36,477 nucleotides of DNA from a virus: IMG/VR virus record IMGVR_UViG_3300017727_002076, positions 1-36,477 of that record; one strand, written 5' to 3'. Made by a program: the position numbers and the translations under genes. The notes under the pieces were generated by a model, which saw nothing but the letters and a program-made list of their open reading frames with translations, did not search any database and was not told where the DNA came from. Every line of letters starts with the position of its first letter. The first letter of the stretch is position 1. This document shows positions 1 through 8,182 of the stretch, piece after piece.

Positions 1-342
1 GAAGAAGTATGGATCACAGAAAGAGGTACAAGTTTTGGATACAATACTTTGGTTGTTGATTTTACTGGGATTCAGTATATGCTTGACTATTACGATGTAC
101 CTGTTGTTTTTGATGCTACCCACTCTGTCCAAAAACCAGGAGGAATGGGGAAATCGAGTGGCGGTAATCGTGATTACGTTCCAAGTCTTGCTCGTGCTGC
201 CTCTGCTATGGGCGTTAAAAACTTCTTCCTAGAAGTACACGCAGACCCTTATAATGCTCCAAGCGATGGTCCTAATATGTTAAAGTTAGAAGATTTTGAA
301 AGGACAGTGAATGACATCTACCGCTATTCTTATACCAGCTAG
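1..342 (+). CDS. kdsA: 2-dehydro-3-deoxyphosphooctonate aldolase (KDO-8-phosphate synthase), 3' part
   Basis: The frame is open from base 1, so only the last 113 residues are present; the start lies outside the window. KdsA condenses phosphoenolpyruvate with arabinose-5-phosphate to make KDO-8-phosphate, a precursor of the LPS inner core or of capsule linkers. Visible family blocks are [42 protein letters not shown], and [16 protein letters not shown] near the C-terminus. These are the conserved end of the TIM-barrel active site. The last 32 bases overlap kdsB, which does the next committed step on KDO, so the two are translationally coupled. A phage copy suggests alteration of surface sugars in infected cells; that role is inferred. 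Confidence 0.93.
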   Translation, partial: EEVWITERGTSFGYNTLVVDFTGIQYMLDYYDVPVVFDATHSVQKPGGMGKSSGGNRDYVPSLARAASAMGVKNFFLEVHADPYNAPSDGPNMLKLEDFERTVNDIYRYSYTS

Positions 343-988
343 ATATGGTAGCACACGTTTTTCGGGTAAGCCATTAGCTGAGTTAGATGGTGTTCCTATG
401 ATTAGGCGTGTGTATGACGCTTGTACAGCGTCTAAGATACCAACATACGTGCTTACTGATGATATGCGAATATACGAACTGTTTGGTCCTAACAAGTGTT
501 GGATTGAACAAACAGATTACGATAATGGTACAGAACGATGTGCAGGAGCAATTAAGTCTTCTTTATTTGATAAGTATAATCAGTTTATAAATGTACAAGG
601 TGACATGCCTGATGTAACTGTAGAGATGATTGAAAAAACTGTTTGGCATTTAAAAAACTATTCTGTTACTACCATGTGTGCTATGATGCCAAAGGAACAA
701 CAAAATGATCCTAATACTGTTAAGCTAGTAAGAGCTTCTGATAAATGTTTATGGTTTGGAAGAGGTATGACAGGATATGGTGATTGGCACTTAGGAATCT
801 ATGGATACAAACGGAATGTACTAGAAATGTATCCTAGTTTGACAGGTACTCGTGAAGAGCGTACCGAGAAACTAGAGCAACTGCGTTGGTTAAAGAATGG
901 ATGGGATATCGGTGTATTGCCATGCGTGTTTAACGGAGTTGAAATTAATACACCAGAAGATGTGAGGATATGGAATGAAAGCAGGTGA
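311..988 (+). CDS. kdsB: 3-deoxy-manno-octulosonate cytidylyltransferase (CMP-KDO synthetase)
   Basis: A protein of 225 residues. KdsB activates KDO with CTP to CMP-KDO in the cytoplasm. The nucleotide-binding N-terminus reads [15 protein letters not shown] (residues 8-22), followed by NGTERCAGA (72-80) and the metal-binding NVQGD block (94-98), as in the KdsB family. The protein is slightly shorter than the usual 245-250 residues. The usual NGTDR motif is NGTER here, a conservative change. It starts inside the end of kdsA and is followed by a sugar cupin and a cytidylyltransferase, so it belongs to a glycan cassette. A related CMP-sugar synthetase specificity cannot be excluded. Confidence 0.9.
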   Translation: MTSTAILIPARYGSTRFSGKPLAELDGVPMIRRVYDACTASKIPTYVLTDDMRIYELFGPNKCWIEQTDYDNGTERCAGAIKSSLFDKYNQFINVQGDMPDVTVEMIEKTVWHLKNYSVTTMCAMMPKEQQNDPNTVKLVRASDKCLWFGRGMTGYGDWHLGIYGYKRNVLEMYPSLTGTREERTEKLEQLRWLKNGWDIGVLPCVFNGVEINTPEDVRIWNESR

Positions 989-999
989 GGATGTGATAA

Positions 1000-1170
1000 A
1001 TGGCAACATTCGATAAGCACTTGTCAAATGCGTGGCGGCGTAACTGGAACAGGATGAATAGTTCTGAGGGCAGTTGGCACAAAGAATATATCGATGGTGG
1101 ATATGATAAACGCATGTCATTCCCTGAGTTTAAAAAGATGAAACGAAAAAAAGCTAGGAAAAAATCATGA
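1000..1170 (+). CDS. Small basic hypothetical protein, 56 aa
   Basis: ATG at 1000 runs to TGA at 1168-1170, overlapping the ATG of the next gene as ATGA. The protein is rich in Trp, Asn and Lys, with an NAWRRNWNRMN stretch early and a strongly basic Lys/Arg tail. No family is recognised. The tight coupling to the cupin gene, and the absence of any other use for these bases, support it as a real gene. Its position inside the glycan cassette says nothing definite about function. Confidence 0.6.
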   Translation: MATFDKHLSNAWRRNWNRMNSSEGSWHKEYIDGGYDKRMSFPEFKKMKRKKARKKS

Positions 1171-1550
1171 AAGCAGGTAAAGTATGGGGTACGACACAAC
1201 TCATTGAAGCAAATGGTGCTTTAGAGTTTCATCGTATTGAAATGGACGAAGGTGGTGTTTGCTCGAAGCATTTACATCGTTATAAATGGAATGGCTTCTA
1301 TGTTGAATCTGGTAAAATGCTTATCCGCACATGGCAGCGTGACTATGATCTATGTGATATTACGATTCTCAATGAAGGTGACTATCATAAAGTTAAACCT
1401 GGCCTCTATCATCAATTTGAATGTCTTCAAGAAGGCGTAGCTTATGAGTTGTATTGGGCAGAGTTTAATCATAATGATATTGAACGTGAGACTGTTGGTT
1501 ATCATATTGATGATCAAGATGAAGCATACATCAAACATTCATCGTCATGA
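1167..1550 (+). CDS. Cupin-fold protein, mannose-6-phosphate-isomerase-like
   Basis: A 127-residue single-domain cupin. It shows the metal-site pattern H.H (CSKHLHRYKWNGFYV, residues 33-47) and a downstream G..H (KPGLYHQFE, about 77-85). This suits a small sugar-phosphate isomerase or epimerase-like cupin. In this cassette, between CMP-KDO synthetase and a nucleotidyltransferase, a role in nucleotide-sugar or sugar-phosphate conversion is likely but not proven. It overlaps both neighbours by 4 bases (ATGA). It could equally be a sugar-sensing or non-catalytic cupin. Confidence 0.75.
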   Translation: MKAGKVWGTTQLIEANGALEFHRIEMDEGGVCSKHLHRYKWNGFYVESGKMLIRTWQRDYDLCDITILNEGDYHKVKPGLYHQFECLQEGVAYELYWAEFNHNDIERETVGYHIDDQDEAYIKHSSS

Positions 1551-1978
1551 CTGTAGGTATCACCTTTAGCACATTTGACCTGCTTCATGCAGGTCATATT
1601 GCTATGTTAAGAGAGGCAAAAAATCATTGCGACTATCTGATATGCGGATTGCAGGTAGATCCATCTAGAGATAGAGAAGGTAAGAACCCACCAGTTCAAA
1701 GCCTAGTCGAGAGATGGACTCAACTACAGGGTGTTAAGTATGTGGATGAAATAATTCCTTATGAATCTGAAAAAGATTTAGAAGACATCTTGCAATTGTT
1801 TGAAATACATGTTAGAATAATCGGAGAAGAGTATAAAGATACTACCTTCACAGGCAGAAAGATATGTGCCAAAAGGGGTATTGAGATAAAGTATAATAAA
1901 AGAGATCATAGATTTTCCTCTACTGACTTGAGGGAAAGAGTATATGACAAAGAGCTTATGAAGGAAATAATAAGATGA
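1547..1978 (+). CDS. Cytidylyltransferase of the TagD / RfaE C-terminal type
   Basis: A 143-residue protein of the HxGH nucleotidyltransferase superfamily. TFDLLHAGHIAMLREAK (residues 9-25) is the HxGH motif, and FSSTDLRERV (about 123-132) matches the ISSTxIR block that binds the nucleotide phosphates. Known members make CDP-glycerol, CDP-ethanolamine or ADP-heptose. The length fits glycerol-3-phosphate cytidylyltransferase. Next to kdsA/kdsB it probably activates a polyol phosphate or sugar phosphate for a surface polymer; the substrate cannot be read from the sequence. It overlaps its neighbours by 4 bases. Confidence 0.87.
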   Translation: MTVGITFSTFDLLHAGHIAMLREAKNHCDYLICGLQVDPSRDREGKNPPVQSLVERWTQLQGVKYVDEIIPYESEKDLEDILQLFEIHVRIIGEEYKDTTFTGRKICAKRGIEIKYNKRDHRFSSTDLRERVYDKELMKEIIR

Positions 1979-2904
1979 AAGAACCTGAACTGCAACCTGT
2001 AGTAAAACGCAGAGAGCAAAACTTTAAACTAGGTATTATTGGACATGGTTTTGTCGGTAAGGCCGTAGACTATATTTTCTCTACAAACTCTGTTGAGAAG
2101 TTCATTATAGATCCAAAGGTTAGTGATAGCACACTACAAGATCTTTGTGCATGGCAACCAAACTGTGTGTTTATTTGCTTGCCCACACCTGCATCTGATG
2201 ACGGTGGCATTGATACTAAGGCTATTGATGATGCTGTGATGCGTTTAGTAAATCAGACTGATGCATTTATTGTAATCAAATCAACTGTCACACCTGATGT
2301 TATTGATCGTTTATCACGTATCGATGGACGTATTGTTTATGAGCCTGAGTTTTTAAATGAGAGTAATGCCAAAGAAGGTATGACTAATGCACGTTATAGA
2401 ATCTTTGGTGTACAGCAGCAGGAAGCAGCATCCCACTTAGAAGGATTATACAACTACTTCTCTTTGGCTAACCCTGCACAGACTATCACCATGTCTCCTG
2501 TAGAAGCTTCATTCTTCAAATACACTGTGAACAACTATCTTGCTATGAAGGTTACATTCATGAACCAACTCAAGAAAGTTATGGATGATTTTGGCGGTAG
2601 TTATAATCAGTTGTCACGTGCGTTGATGGCAGATCAGCGTATTGGTCATAGTCATATGAAGATCCCTGGTCATGATGGACGTGATGGTTTTGGTGGAGCA
2701 TGTTTTCCAAAAGACCTGTCTGCATTTATTAACTTTATTGATAATAAAACTGATCAGTCTTCTGAGATTTGGCAAGTAGTGCAAAATCTAAACAATGAGA
2801 TACGCAGTGAATACGATTTAAACGATAGAGAAAGAGAACAAAATGTCAATTATGGACAAACTGAAGAAGAACAGCAAGATCAAGACAACGGAAGTTCTGA
2901 CTAA
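1975..2904 (+). CDS. UDP-glucose/GDP-mannose dehydrogenase-like protein lacking the C-terminal domain
   Basis: A protein of 309 residues. The NAD-binding Rossmann motif is GIIGHGFVGKAV (20-31). ICLPTPA (67-73), KSTVTP (102-107), VYEPEFLNES (121-130) and the catalytic-cysteine block GGACFPKDLSAF (240-251, Cys243) are all present. Bacterial UDP-glucose dehydrogenases are about 400-450 residues and end in a UDP-binding domain. That third domain is absent here, replaced by a short Glu/Gln/Asp-rich tail that overlaps uvsX by 62 bases. The enzyme would oxidise a nucleotide sugar to a uronic acid for surface glycan. Missing UDP contacts make the substrate uncertain, although the active site looks intact. 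Confidence 0.85.
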   Translation: MKEPELQPVVKRREQNFKLGIIGHGFVGKAVDYIFSTNSVEKFIIDPKVSDSTLQDLCAWQPNCVFICLPTPASDDGGIDTKAIDDAVMRLVNQTDAFIVIKSTVTPDVIDRLSRIDGRIVYEPEFLNESNAKEGMTNARYRIFGVQQQEAASHLEGLYNYFSLANPAQTITMSPVEASFFKYTVNNYLAMKVTFMNQLKKVMDDFGGSYNQLSRALMADQRIGHSHMKIPGHDGRDGFGGACFPKDLSAFINFIDNKTDQSSEIWQVVQNLNNEIRSEYDLNDREREQNVNYGQTEEEQQDQDNGSSD

Positions 2905-3898
2905 ATCTAAGTTCTTTAACGAAAAAGAGATGGTTCCTACAAACGTGCCCATGATGAATGTGGCACTATCTGGTTCTGTTGATGGTGGGCTATCTTCAGG
3001 TCTAACAGTTCTTGCAGGACCATCTAAGCATTTCAAAACATCCTTTGCTCTGATGATGGCTTCGTCATATCTAAAAGCAAAACCCAATGCTGTGATGATT
3101 TTTTATGACTCAGAGTTTGGTTCACCTCAGGCATACTTTGATCAGTTTGATGTGGATACAAGTCGTGTACTGCATGTACCTATTACCAATGTAGAAGAGT
3201 TAAAGTTTGATCTAGTTGCTCAGTTAGAAGGTCTTGATCGTGATGATGAGGTTATTATTATTATCGACTCTATTGGTAACTTGGCTTCTAAAAAAGAACT
3301 AGAAGATGCAAAGGATGAGAAGTCAGTTGCAGACATGTCACGTGCCAAAGCATTTAAGAGCTTGTTCCGCATGACTACACCATACTTGACTATGAAAAAC
3401 ATTCCAATGATTGCAATCAATCACACGTATAAAGAGATTGGATTGTTTCCAAAGGATGTTGTATCTGGTGGTACGGGTATCTACTATAGTGCAGATAACA
3501 TTTGGATTATTGGTAGACAGCAAGATAAAAAAGGAACTGAAATACAAGGATATCATTTTGTTATCAACGTGGATAAAAGTAGATTTGTTAAAGAGAAGTC
3601 AAAGATTCCTATCACTGTGTCTTGGGATGGTGGTGTCAAACATTATTCTGGCCTTCTCGATTGTGCTCTTGCTGGTGGTTATGCTACTAAGCCTTCCAAT
3701 GGCTGGTATGCTGTGGTTGATCAGAAAACTGGAGAGCTTGGACCTAAAGTACGGTACGATGCCACTCTTGATGAATCTTTCTGGAATCCAATCTTTGCTG
3801 AAACAGATTTTAAAGATTTCTTAAAGAAGCAATATCAGATTGGTCATAAATCACTAGTAGATATGGATGAGATTGTGGTTGAGGAAGTGACACAGTGA
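2843..3898 (+). CDS. uvsX: UvsX-like recombinase (RecA family)
   Basis: A protein of 351 residues. UvsX forms filaments on single-stranded DNA and catalyses strand exchange in recombination-dependent replication and repair. Walker A is AGPSKHFKTS (58-67), the GPSK..K form used by T4 UvsX rather than the GPESSGKT of bacterial RecA. Walker B is EVIIIIDSIGNL (136-147). IPMIAINHTY resembles the L1/L2-adjacent strand, and GG.G.YYSADNIWII is typical of T4-like versions. The N-terminus overlaps the end of the dehydrogenase gene by 62 bases. The ATGA-type overlap with the following ORF suggests coupled translation. Confidence 0.93.
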   Translation: MSIMDKLKKNSKIKTTEVLTKSKFFNEKEMVPTNVPMMNVALSGSVDGGLSSGLTVLAGPSKHFKTSFALMMASSYLKAKPNAVMIFYDSEFGSPQAYFDQFDVDTSRVLHVPITNVEELKFDLVAQLEGLDRDDEVIIIIDSIGNLASKKELEDAKDEKSVADMSRAKAFKSLFRMTTPYLTMKNIPMIAINHTYKEIGLFPKDVVSGGTGIYYSADNIWIIGRQQDKKGTEIQGYHFVINVDKSRFVKEKSKIPITVSWDGGVKHYSGLLDCALAGGYATKPSNGWYAVVDQKTGELGPKVRYDATLDESFWNPIFAETDFKDFLKKQYQIGHKSLVDMDEIVVEEVTQ

Positions 3899-4176
3899 AA
3901 CAAGATATTGACTACGAACTTATCCCCGGGAATAATGATCATTGGAACATTAGAATTAAGACAGGTTATTACATAGAAACAGTATTTAATTTTGGCGAAC
4001 TTAAGGTCGGAGAAGATGGTGAGACACTAACATTTACGTCAGATGTTGTGTCTGACGTTCTTGGTGAGGATTGGAAACCTCATGAAGATATTGATTGGCA
4101 TCATACCACAGGAGAAATATTGTATGACATACTAGAACAACAGGTAGCTAAGACTGAAGATGAACAAACGGATTAA
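3895..4176 (+). CDS. Hypothetical acidic protein, 93 aa
   Basis: GTG-start ORF overlapping the uvsX stop (GTGA) and followed by a 17-base overlap with the next gene. The protein is acidic, ends EDEQTD, and contains alternating hydrophobic strands (WNIRIKTGYYIETVFNFGELKV), suggesting a small beta-rich fold. No family is recognised. In T4 the recombination mediator UvsY is about this size, but T4 UvsY is mainly alpha-helical and this sequence does not look like it. The function is left open. Confidence 0.7.
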   Translation: MKQDIDYELIPGNNDHWNIRIKTGYYIETVFNFGELKVGEDGETLTFTSDVVSDVLGEDWKPHEDIDWHHTTGEILYDILEQQVAKTEDEQTD

Positions 4177-4867
4177 CACTAAAGACCCTTTTTCATACCG
4201 TGGTGATCTTCCACTTAAAGGTATTAATGGACAAGCCTTTAAGCATTTCGATGTTGATGCTGATATGTCAAGGATTGATGAAGAAGTCTGTAGAGCACTA
4301 GCCAAAGCTGATTTAGACTTTATACCAAATGTGTATGGAGATAAGCCACCAGATTTCCCTGATGAAAAGGGTAGGCCACCTCTTGAAGATCCGACTATAC
4401 CTAATCAGGAAGGCATGAGTACTCAGGAAAGTAGAAAATATCGTATTTTTAAAAGAAAGATTGATATACCTTGGGCATGGGCTATTCCACTAAAGCCTAA
4501 TAGGTTTAAGACTAGAGATCAAGATATTACTCCTTGGGCAAGTATTGCAGATCAGACACCTTACACTAAGCACGTGATTGAAAATAAAATGCCTTTTAGT
4601 GAAGTTGGTAGGGTTATGGTATATGGATCATGGGCAGGGTCTTCTGTTCCTTGTCATATAGATGAGCCTGATGGTCCATATAAACTTCATATCAACTTTA
4701 ATCCGAAACATTATAGACCTGTTTATGTGTGGAATCCAATCACTAAAAAGAAAATATATAAACCTAAAGATCATATTTTCTATACATTTAATATATTAGA
4801 TTATCATGGGGTTGACGCTGTTCCACATTTCAGCTATACTATAAGAGTCGATGGAAAGTCAAAATAA
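4160..4867 (+). CDS. Putative 2OG-dependent oxygenase, aspartyl/asparaginyl hydroxylase-like
   Basis: A protein of 235 residues. The C-terminal half reads like a double-stranded beta-helix hydroxylase: VPCHIDEPDG gives His166-x-Asp168, DYHGVDAVPHFSY gives the distal His (216), and YTIRVDG supplies Arg229 for 2-oxoglutarate. Family enzymes hydroxylate Asp/Asn or other side chains using Fe(II) and 2OG. The N-terminal 100 residues are Pro- and Asp-rich with no recognised domain. It sits between uvsX and the helicase, where phages often keep accessory oxygenases of unknown substrate. The assignment rests on the H-x-D...H...R pattern only. Confidence 0.6.
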   Translation: MNKRINTKDPFSYRGDLPLKGINGQAFKHFDVDADMSRIDEEVCRALAKADLDFIPNVYGDKPPDFPDEKGRPPLEDPTIPNQEGMSTQESRKYRIFKRKIDIPWAWAIPLKPNRFKTRDQDITPWASIADQTPYTKHVIENKMPFSEVGRVMVYGSWAGSSVPCHIDEPDGPYKLHINFNPKHYRPVYVWNPITKKKIYKPKDHIFYTFNILDYHGVDAVPHFSYTIRVDGKSK

Positions 4868-4877
4868 TGGTTAGTGT

Positions 4878-6251
4878 ATGATAAATTTAGAACAAGTAAT
4901 ATTACGTCACCTATTAACAGATGAGCCTTACATGCGTAAGGTTCTTCCTTTTGTGAAACCAGAATATTTTCAAGGAGTATATAATCAACTATTTAAACAG
5001 ATTGTGAAATATGTAGCCAAGTACAATAAGCTTCCTACTCAAGAAAGCTTAAAGATTGATATTGATCAGAGTGAAAAGTTTAATCCTGATCAGTATACTG
5101 CTGCACTTGAAATACTTCCAATCATATTTGATAAAGAAACTGTCAAGGCCAATGATAAGTGGTTAGAAGATAACACTGAAAAGTGGTGTCAGGATAGAGC
5201 GATACATAATGCTATTATGGAGTCTATCTCCATCATTGATGGTAAGCATAAGGATCTTACTAAGAACGCACTCCCTGATCTATTGACCAAAGCCTTGGCA
5301 GTTTCTTTTGATGCGAACATTGGACACGACTATGTGGACAATGTTTCTGATCGTTATGATTTCTATCATGAGCAAGAAGAACGCATTCCATTTGACTTAG
5401 AGTATTTCAATAAGATTACTAAAGGTGGATTGCCTAACAAAACCCTGAATGTTGCACTAGCAGGTACAGGTGTGGGTAAATCTTTGTTCATGTGTCATGT
5501 TGCTGCTGATGCTATGACACAAGGTCGCAATGTGCTATATATTACAATGGAAATGGCAGAAGAACGTATTGCTGAACGCATTGATGCAAACCTATTAGAC
5601 ATACCTCTTGATCAACTAGAAACTCTATCAAAAGAAATGCTAGTAGACAAAGTGCATAATATTGCAGGTAAAAATAATGGTAAACTTATTGTAAAAGAAT
5701 ATCCAACAGGTTCAGCGCATACAGGTCACTTTAGAGCATTACTGAATGAGCTTAAGTTAAAAAAAGACTTTGTACCTGAGATGATCTTCATTGACTATCT
5801 CAACATATGTGCATCTAGTCGAATGAAAGGCATGGGGGGATCAATCAATTCGTATACTTATATTAAGGCTATTGCAGAAGAACTACGTGGACTCGCAGTC
5901 GAGTTCGAAGTACCGATTATCACTGCAACGCAAACGACTCGTAGTGGTTACTCTAACTCAGATGTTGGGCTTGAAGACACGAGCGAGTCTTTTGGACTAC
6001 CCGCAACAGCCGACTTAATGTTTGCTTTGATTTCAAGTGAAGAGCTAGAGTCACTTGGTCAGATCATGGTGAAGCAACTCAAGAATAGGTACAATGATCC
6101 TAGTAGCAATAAAAGGTTTGTAGTTGGTGTTGACAGATCAAAGATGAAGTTGTTTGATGTTGATGATGCTGAAGGTGGACTAATAGATGATACAGCAACC
6201 TTTGATAAAACAGACACTGCTGAACGATTTAAAGATTTTAAGATGGAGTAA
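4878..6251 (+). CDS. Replicative DNA helicase, DnaB / T4 gp41 type
   Basis: A protein of 457 residues. It is a 5'-3' hexameric helicase unwinding DNA ahead of the phage fork, probably with a primase encoded elsewhere. Residues 1-150 form the DnaB N-terminal helical domain (INLEQVILRHLLTDEPY). The RecA-like ATPase domain follows, with Walker A ALAGTGVGKS (193-202), ITMEMAEERIAERI (222-235, DnaB motif H1a), Walker B MIFIDYLNI (302-310) and ITATQTTRSGYSN (motif H3). KNRYNDP matches the arginine-finger region of gp41-like helicases. It stands 10 bases after the oxygenase and 3 before a tiny basic ORF. Confidence 0.93.
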   Translation: MINLEQVILRHLLTDEPYMRKVLPFVKPEYFQGVYNQLFKQIVKYVAKYNKLPTQESLKIDIDQSEKFNPDQYTAALEILPIIFDKETVKANDKWLEDNTEKWCQDRAIHNAIMESISIIDGKHKDLTKNALPDLLTKALAVSFDANIGHDYVDNVSDRYDFYHEQEERIPFDLEYFNKITKGGLPNKTLNVALAGTGVGKSLFMCHVAADAMTQGRNVLYITMEMAEERIAERIDANLLDIPLDQLETLSKEMLVDKVHNIAGKNNGKLIVKEYPTGSAHTGHFRALLNELKLKKDFVPEMIFIDYLNICASSRMKGMGGSINSYTYIKAIAEELRGLAVEFEVPIITATQTTRSGYSNSDVGLEDTSESFGLPATADLMFALISSEELESLGQIMVKQLKNRYNDPSSNKRFVVGVDRSKMKLFDVDDAEGGLIDDTATFDKTDTAERFKDFKME

Positions 6252-6254
6252 ATA

Positions 6255-6374
6255 ATGGCACTAAAAGGTTTAACATTTAAGAAGAAGACAAGTATTGGCA
6301 AACGTAACGTGAAGATGTCTTCTATGAATAAGAGTAAAAAACGTAGTTACAAAAAGAATCGAGGTCAAGGTTAA
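6255..6374 (+). CDS. Tiny, highly basic protein, 39 aa
   Basis: ATG at 6255 follows the helicase stop by 3 bases, and its TAA overlaps the thyX ATG as TAATG. Roughly one third of residues are Lys or Arg, and the C-terminal part is almost all Lys/Arg/Ser/Asn. The composition suggests a nucleic-acid-binding or charge-neutralising peptide. No family is recognised. Perfect nesting between two conserved genes supports that it is translated. Confidence 0.6.
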   Translation: MALKGLTFKKKTSIGKRNVKMSSMNKSKKRSYKKNRGQG

Positions 6375-7075
6375 TGAAGGCAAGACTTATATCATATAGT
6401 CAACCAGTAAGACATGTTCACTCAGGTGATCTTGGTATTATGGGTTTGGATAACATTCAAGACTTAATTGCATATTGTGCTAGAGTTTCTAATCCTTCAA
6501 ATCAGGCGAATACTAAAACCACACCAAAGTTGTTAGACTATTTGATCAAGTATAAACACTGGTCACCATTCGAAATGGCTTCTATTTGCATTGAAGTTGA
6601 AACTACACGTGATATTGCTAGACAGTTTTTGAGGCATCGTTCATTTTCATTTCAAGAGTTTTCCCAAAGATACGCTGATATTAGAGACCTAGATAATAGT
6701 GTTGTAATCAGAAAGGCAAGATTACAAGACCCTAAAAATAGACAGGCCAGTGTTATTACGGACAATACTAGCTTACATATTGCTTGGGAACAACATCAAC
6801 GCAACGTATGGAATTCTGCCATGCAAGCATATGAGTGGGCAATCGAAAATGGAATCGCAAAAGAACAAGCAAGATCGGTACTACCAGAAGGTAATACGAT
6901 CAGTAGGTTATATGTTAATGGTACTGTTCGCTCCTGGATACATTATGTCGAGTTACGTTCAGCTAATGGGACTCAAAAGGAACACGCAGACTTGGCGGTG
7001 GAAATCGCCAGAGGAATAAGTGATATATATCCAAAAGTAATGGAGTTTGTAGATGACGGAACTAGTACTTCGTAA
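6374..7075 (+). CDS. thyX: FAD-dependent thymidylate synthase
   Basis: A protein of 233 residues. ThyX methylates dUMP to dTMP using methylene-tetrahydrofolate, FAD and NADPH. The diagnostic ThyX motif RHRxxSxxExSxRY is present as RHRSFSFQEFSQRY (87-100); the usual Asn before the Glu is Gln here. Further family blocks are HWSPFE (62-67) and ARSVLPEGNTI, followed by a WIHYVELRS.NGTQKEHADLA C-terminal block. It is expressed with the helicase and works with the class II ribonucleotide reductase at the right end and the MazG pyrophosphohydrolase in nucleotide supply. It overlaps the next gene by 23 bases. Confidence 0.95.
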   Translation: MKARLISYSQPVRHVHSGDLGIMGLDNIQDLIAYCARVSNPSNQANTKTTPKLLDYLIKYKHWSPFEMASICIEVETTRDIARQFLRHRSFSFQEFSQRYADIRDLDNSVVIRKARLQDPKNRQASVITDNTSLHIAWEQHQRNVWNSAMQAYEWAIENGIAKEQARSVLPEGNTISRLYVNGTVRSWIHYVELRSANGTQKEHADLAVEIARGISDIYPKVMEFVDDGTSTS

Positions 7076-7724
7076 TCAAAGTATACTTGATCAGTTAGAG
7101 TATGTAAAATCAACTATCGTTAAGAACCAAGATGTTTTTAACGATAGTAATGCTTTATACTCTCCATCTGATGCAATAACTGACGGTGAGAAATATTTAT
7201 CTTTAGATTATCTTAAAAAGCACATGAGTAACCCTGAGGGCGCAAATCATCCTATGGAGCATTATTCTAATCCAGTTGAACACGCCCATACAGAAAACCC
7301 TGATAACAAAGAGTTGGAAGATATTTTCAAGTTTTCAAGAGTTGAACTTATACAAGAACTTGGTGCAAACGATAATGCAGTTTTTCTATACTATCCTAAA
7401 GGTGGCTTTGTTGGTTGGCACACTAATGAAGCCAACTCAGGATATCAGTTTATATTTTCTTGGTCTGAAAAAGGTGATGGCTATTTTCAATACTATGATA
7501 AGAAAACTCAAAAGGTTGTAAGAATAGAAGACAAGGCAGGATGGCAAGCTAGATACTATCACTTTGGTAAAGATGAGCCTGATCATTGTTGGCATTCTGC
7601 ATACACTAATGTACCACGTATTACTATTTGTGTTCTCTTTAGATGGTGGGATAAGCCACATTTAAAAGATCAAATCTTGGCTATGAAAGATCACCTCACA
7701 GAAGAAATAGAATCGGAGATTTAA
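7053..7724 (+). CDS. Putative 2OG-Fe(II) oxygenase with an H-x-N variant motif
   Basis: A protein of 223 residues. The second half has the cupin-like hydroxylase layout: GFVGWHTNEANSGYQFIFSWS supplies His123 with Asn125 where Asp or Glu is expected, DHCWHSAYTNVPRITICVLFRW supplies the distal His181 and Arg189. The surrounding strands fit 2OG oxygenases found in marine phages. If Asn125 is the second ligand position, metal binding would be weakened or altered, as in Fe/halide enzymes that replace this acid, or catalysis may be lost. The substrate is unknown. It overlaps thyX by 23 bases and directly abuts the next ORF. Confidence 0.6.
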   Translation: MTELVLRNQSILDQLEYVKSTIVKNQDVFNDSNALYSPSDAITDGEKYLSLDYLKKHMSNPEGANHPMEHYSNPVEHAHTENPDNKELEDIFKFSRVELIQELGANDNAVFLYYPKGGFVGWHTNEANSGYQFIFSWSEKGDGYFQYYDKKTQKVVRIEDKAGWQARYYHFGKDEPDHCWHSAYTNVPRITICVLFRWWDKPHLKDQILAMKDHLTEEIESEI

Positions 7725-7958
7725 ATGGGCAAAAAACTTTCGACATATTATCATGACAATGAAGAAGAATATTGTGAAGTACATATTGACTTAAAAGAAG
7801 AACTATTGTATATTAAGTACTATAAGATCGATTCGGCTAAGTGGTATCATCAAGAAGATTTTCGTGGTAAGGCTATGCGATATGTTGAAGATGCTGCTGA
7901 GAATTGGGCTTTAGGTATAAAACAAATAGATCCACATTATGAAGGAACTTTACTTTGA
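7725..7958 (+). CDS. Hypothetical protein, 77 aa
   Basis: The ATG immediately follows the preceding stop codon, and the TGA overlaps the TTG start of the next gene. The protein is acidic and rich in Tyr and Trp (CEVHIDLKEELLYIKYYKID, then AKWYHQEDFRGKA), compatible with a small alpha/beta fold. No family is recognised. It is in one operon with thyX, DUF3310 and MazG. Confidence 0.72.
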   Translation: MGKKLSTYYHDNEEEYCEVHIDLKEELLYIKYYKIDSAKWYHQEDFRGKAMRYVEDAAENWALGIKQIDPHYEGTLL

Positions 7959-8182
7959 CAGATATGGTAAACTCGCCATCACATTATGCTAGTACTGATA
8001 TTGAAGCGATTGATGCTATTGAGGCTATGACAAAAACTATGTCAGGAGCCATTGCACCACACGCTGCAAATGTCCTAAAATATGTGTGGCGTTGTGAACG
8101 TAAGAACGGCCTTGAGGATATTGACAAGGCACTTTGGTATTTAAACAGAATGAGAGATAGGTGGGTAGAGACACATCCATGA
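7955..8182 (+). CDS. DUF3310-family protein
   Basis: A protein of 75 residues. VNSPSHY near the N-terminus and NVLKYVWRCERKNGLEDIDKALWYLNRM are the hallmarks of DUF3310, small phage proteins sometimes annotated as nucleotide kinases without biochemical support. The TTG at 7955 overlaps the preceding TGA (TTGA) and lies 7 bases after AAGGAA, which favours it over the ATG at 7964. The gene overlaps mazG as ATGA, consistent with an operon for nucleotide metabolism. Confidence 0.85.
   Translation: MTDMVNSPSHYASTDIEAIDAIEAMTKTMSGAIAPHAANVLKYVWRCERKNGLEDIDKALWYLNRMRDRWVETHP

Noticed and set aside
3411-3824. 137-aa plus-frame ORF inside uvsX
   Set aside because: Entirely inside the well-conserved uvsX frame and has no independent start signal.
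3895-4176. UvsY identity for the 93-aa protein after uvsX
   Set aside because: The position is tempting, but the sequence is acidic and beta-rich without the basic helical character of T4 UvsY.
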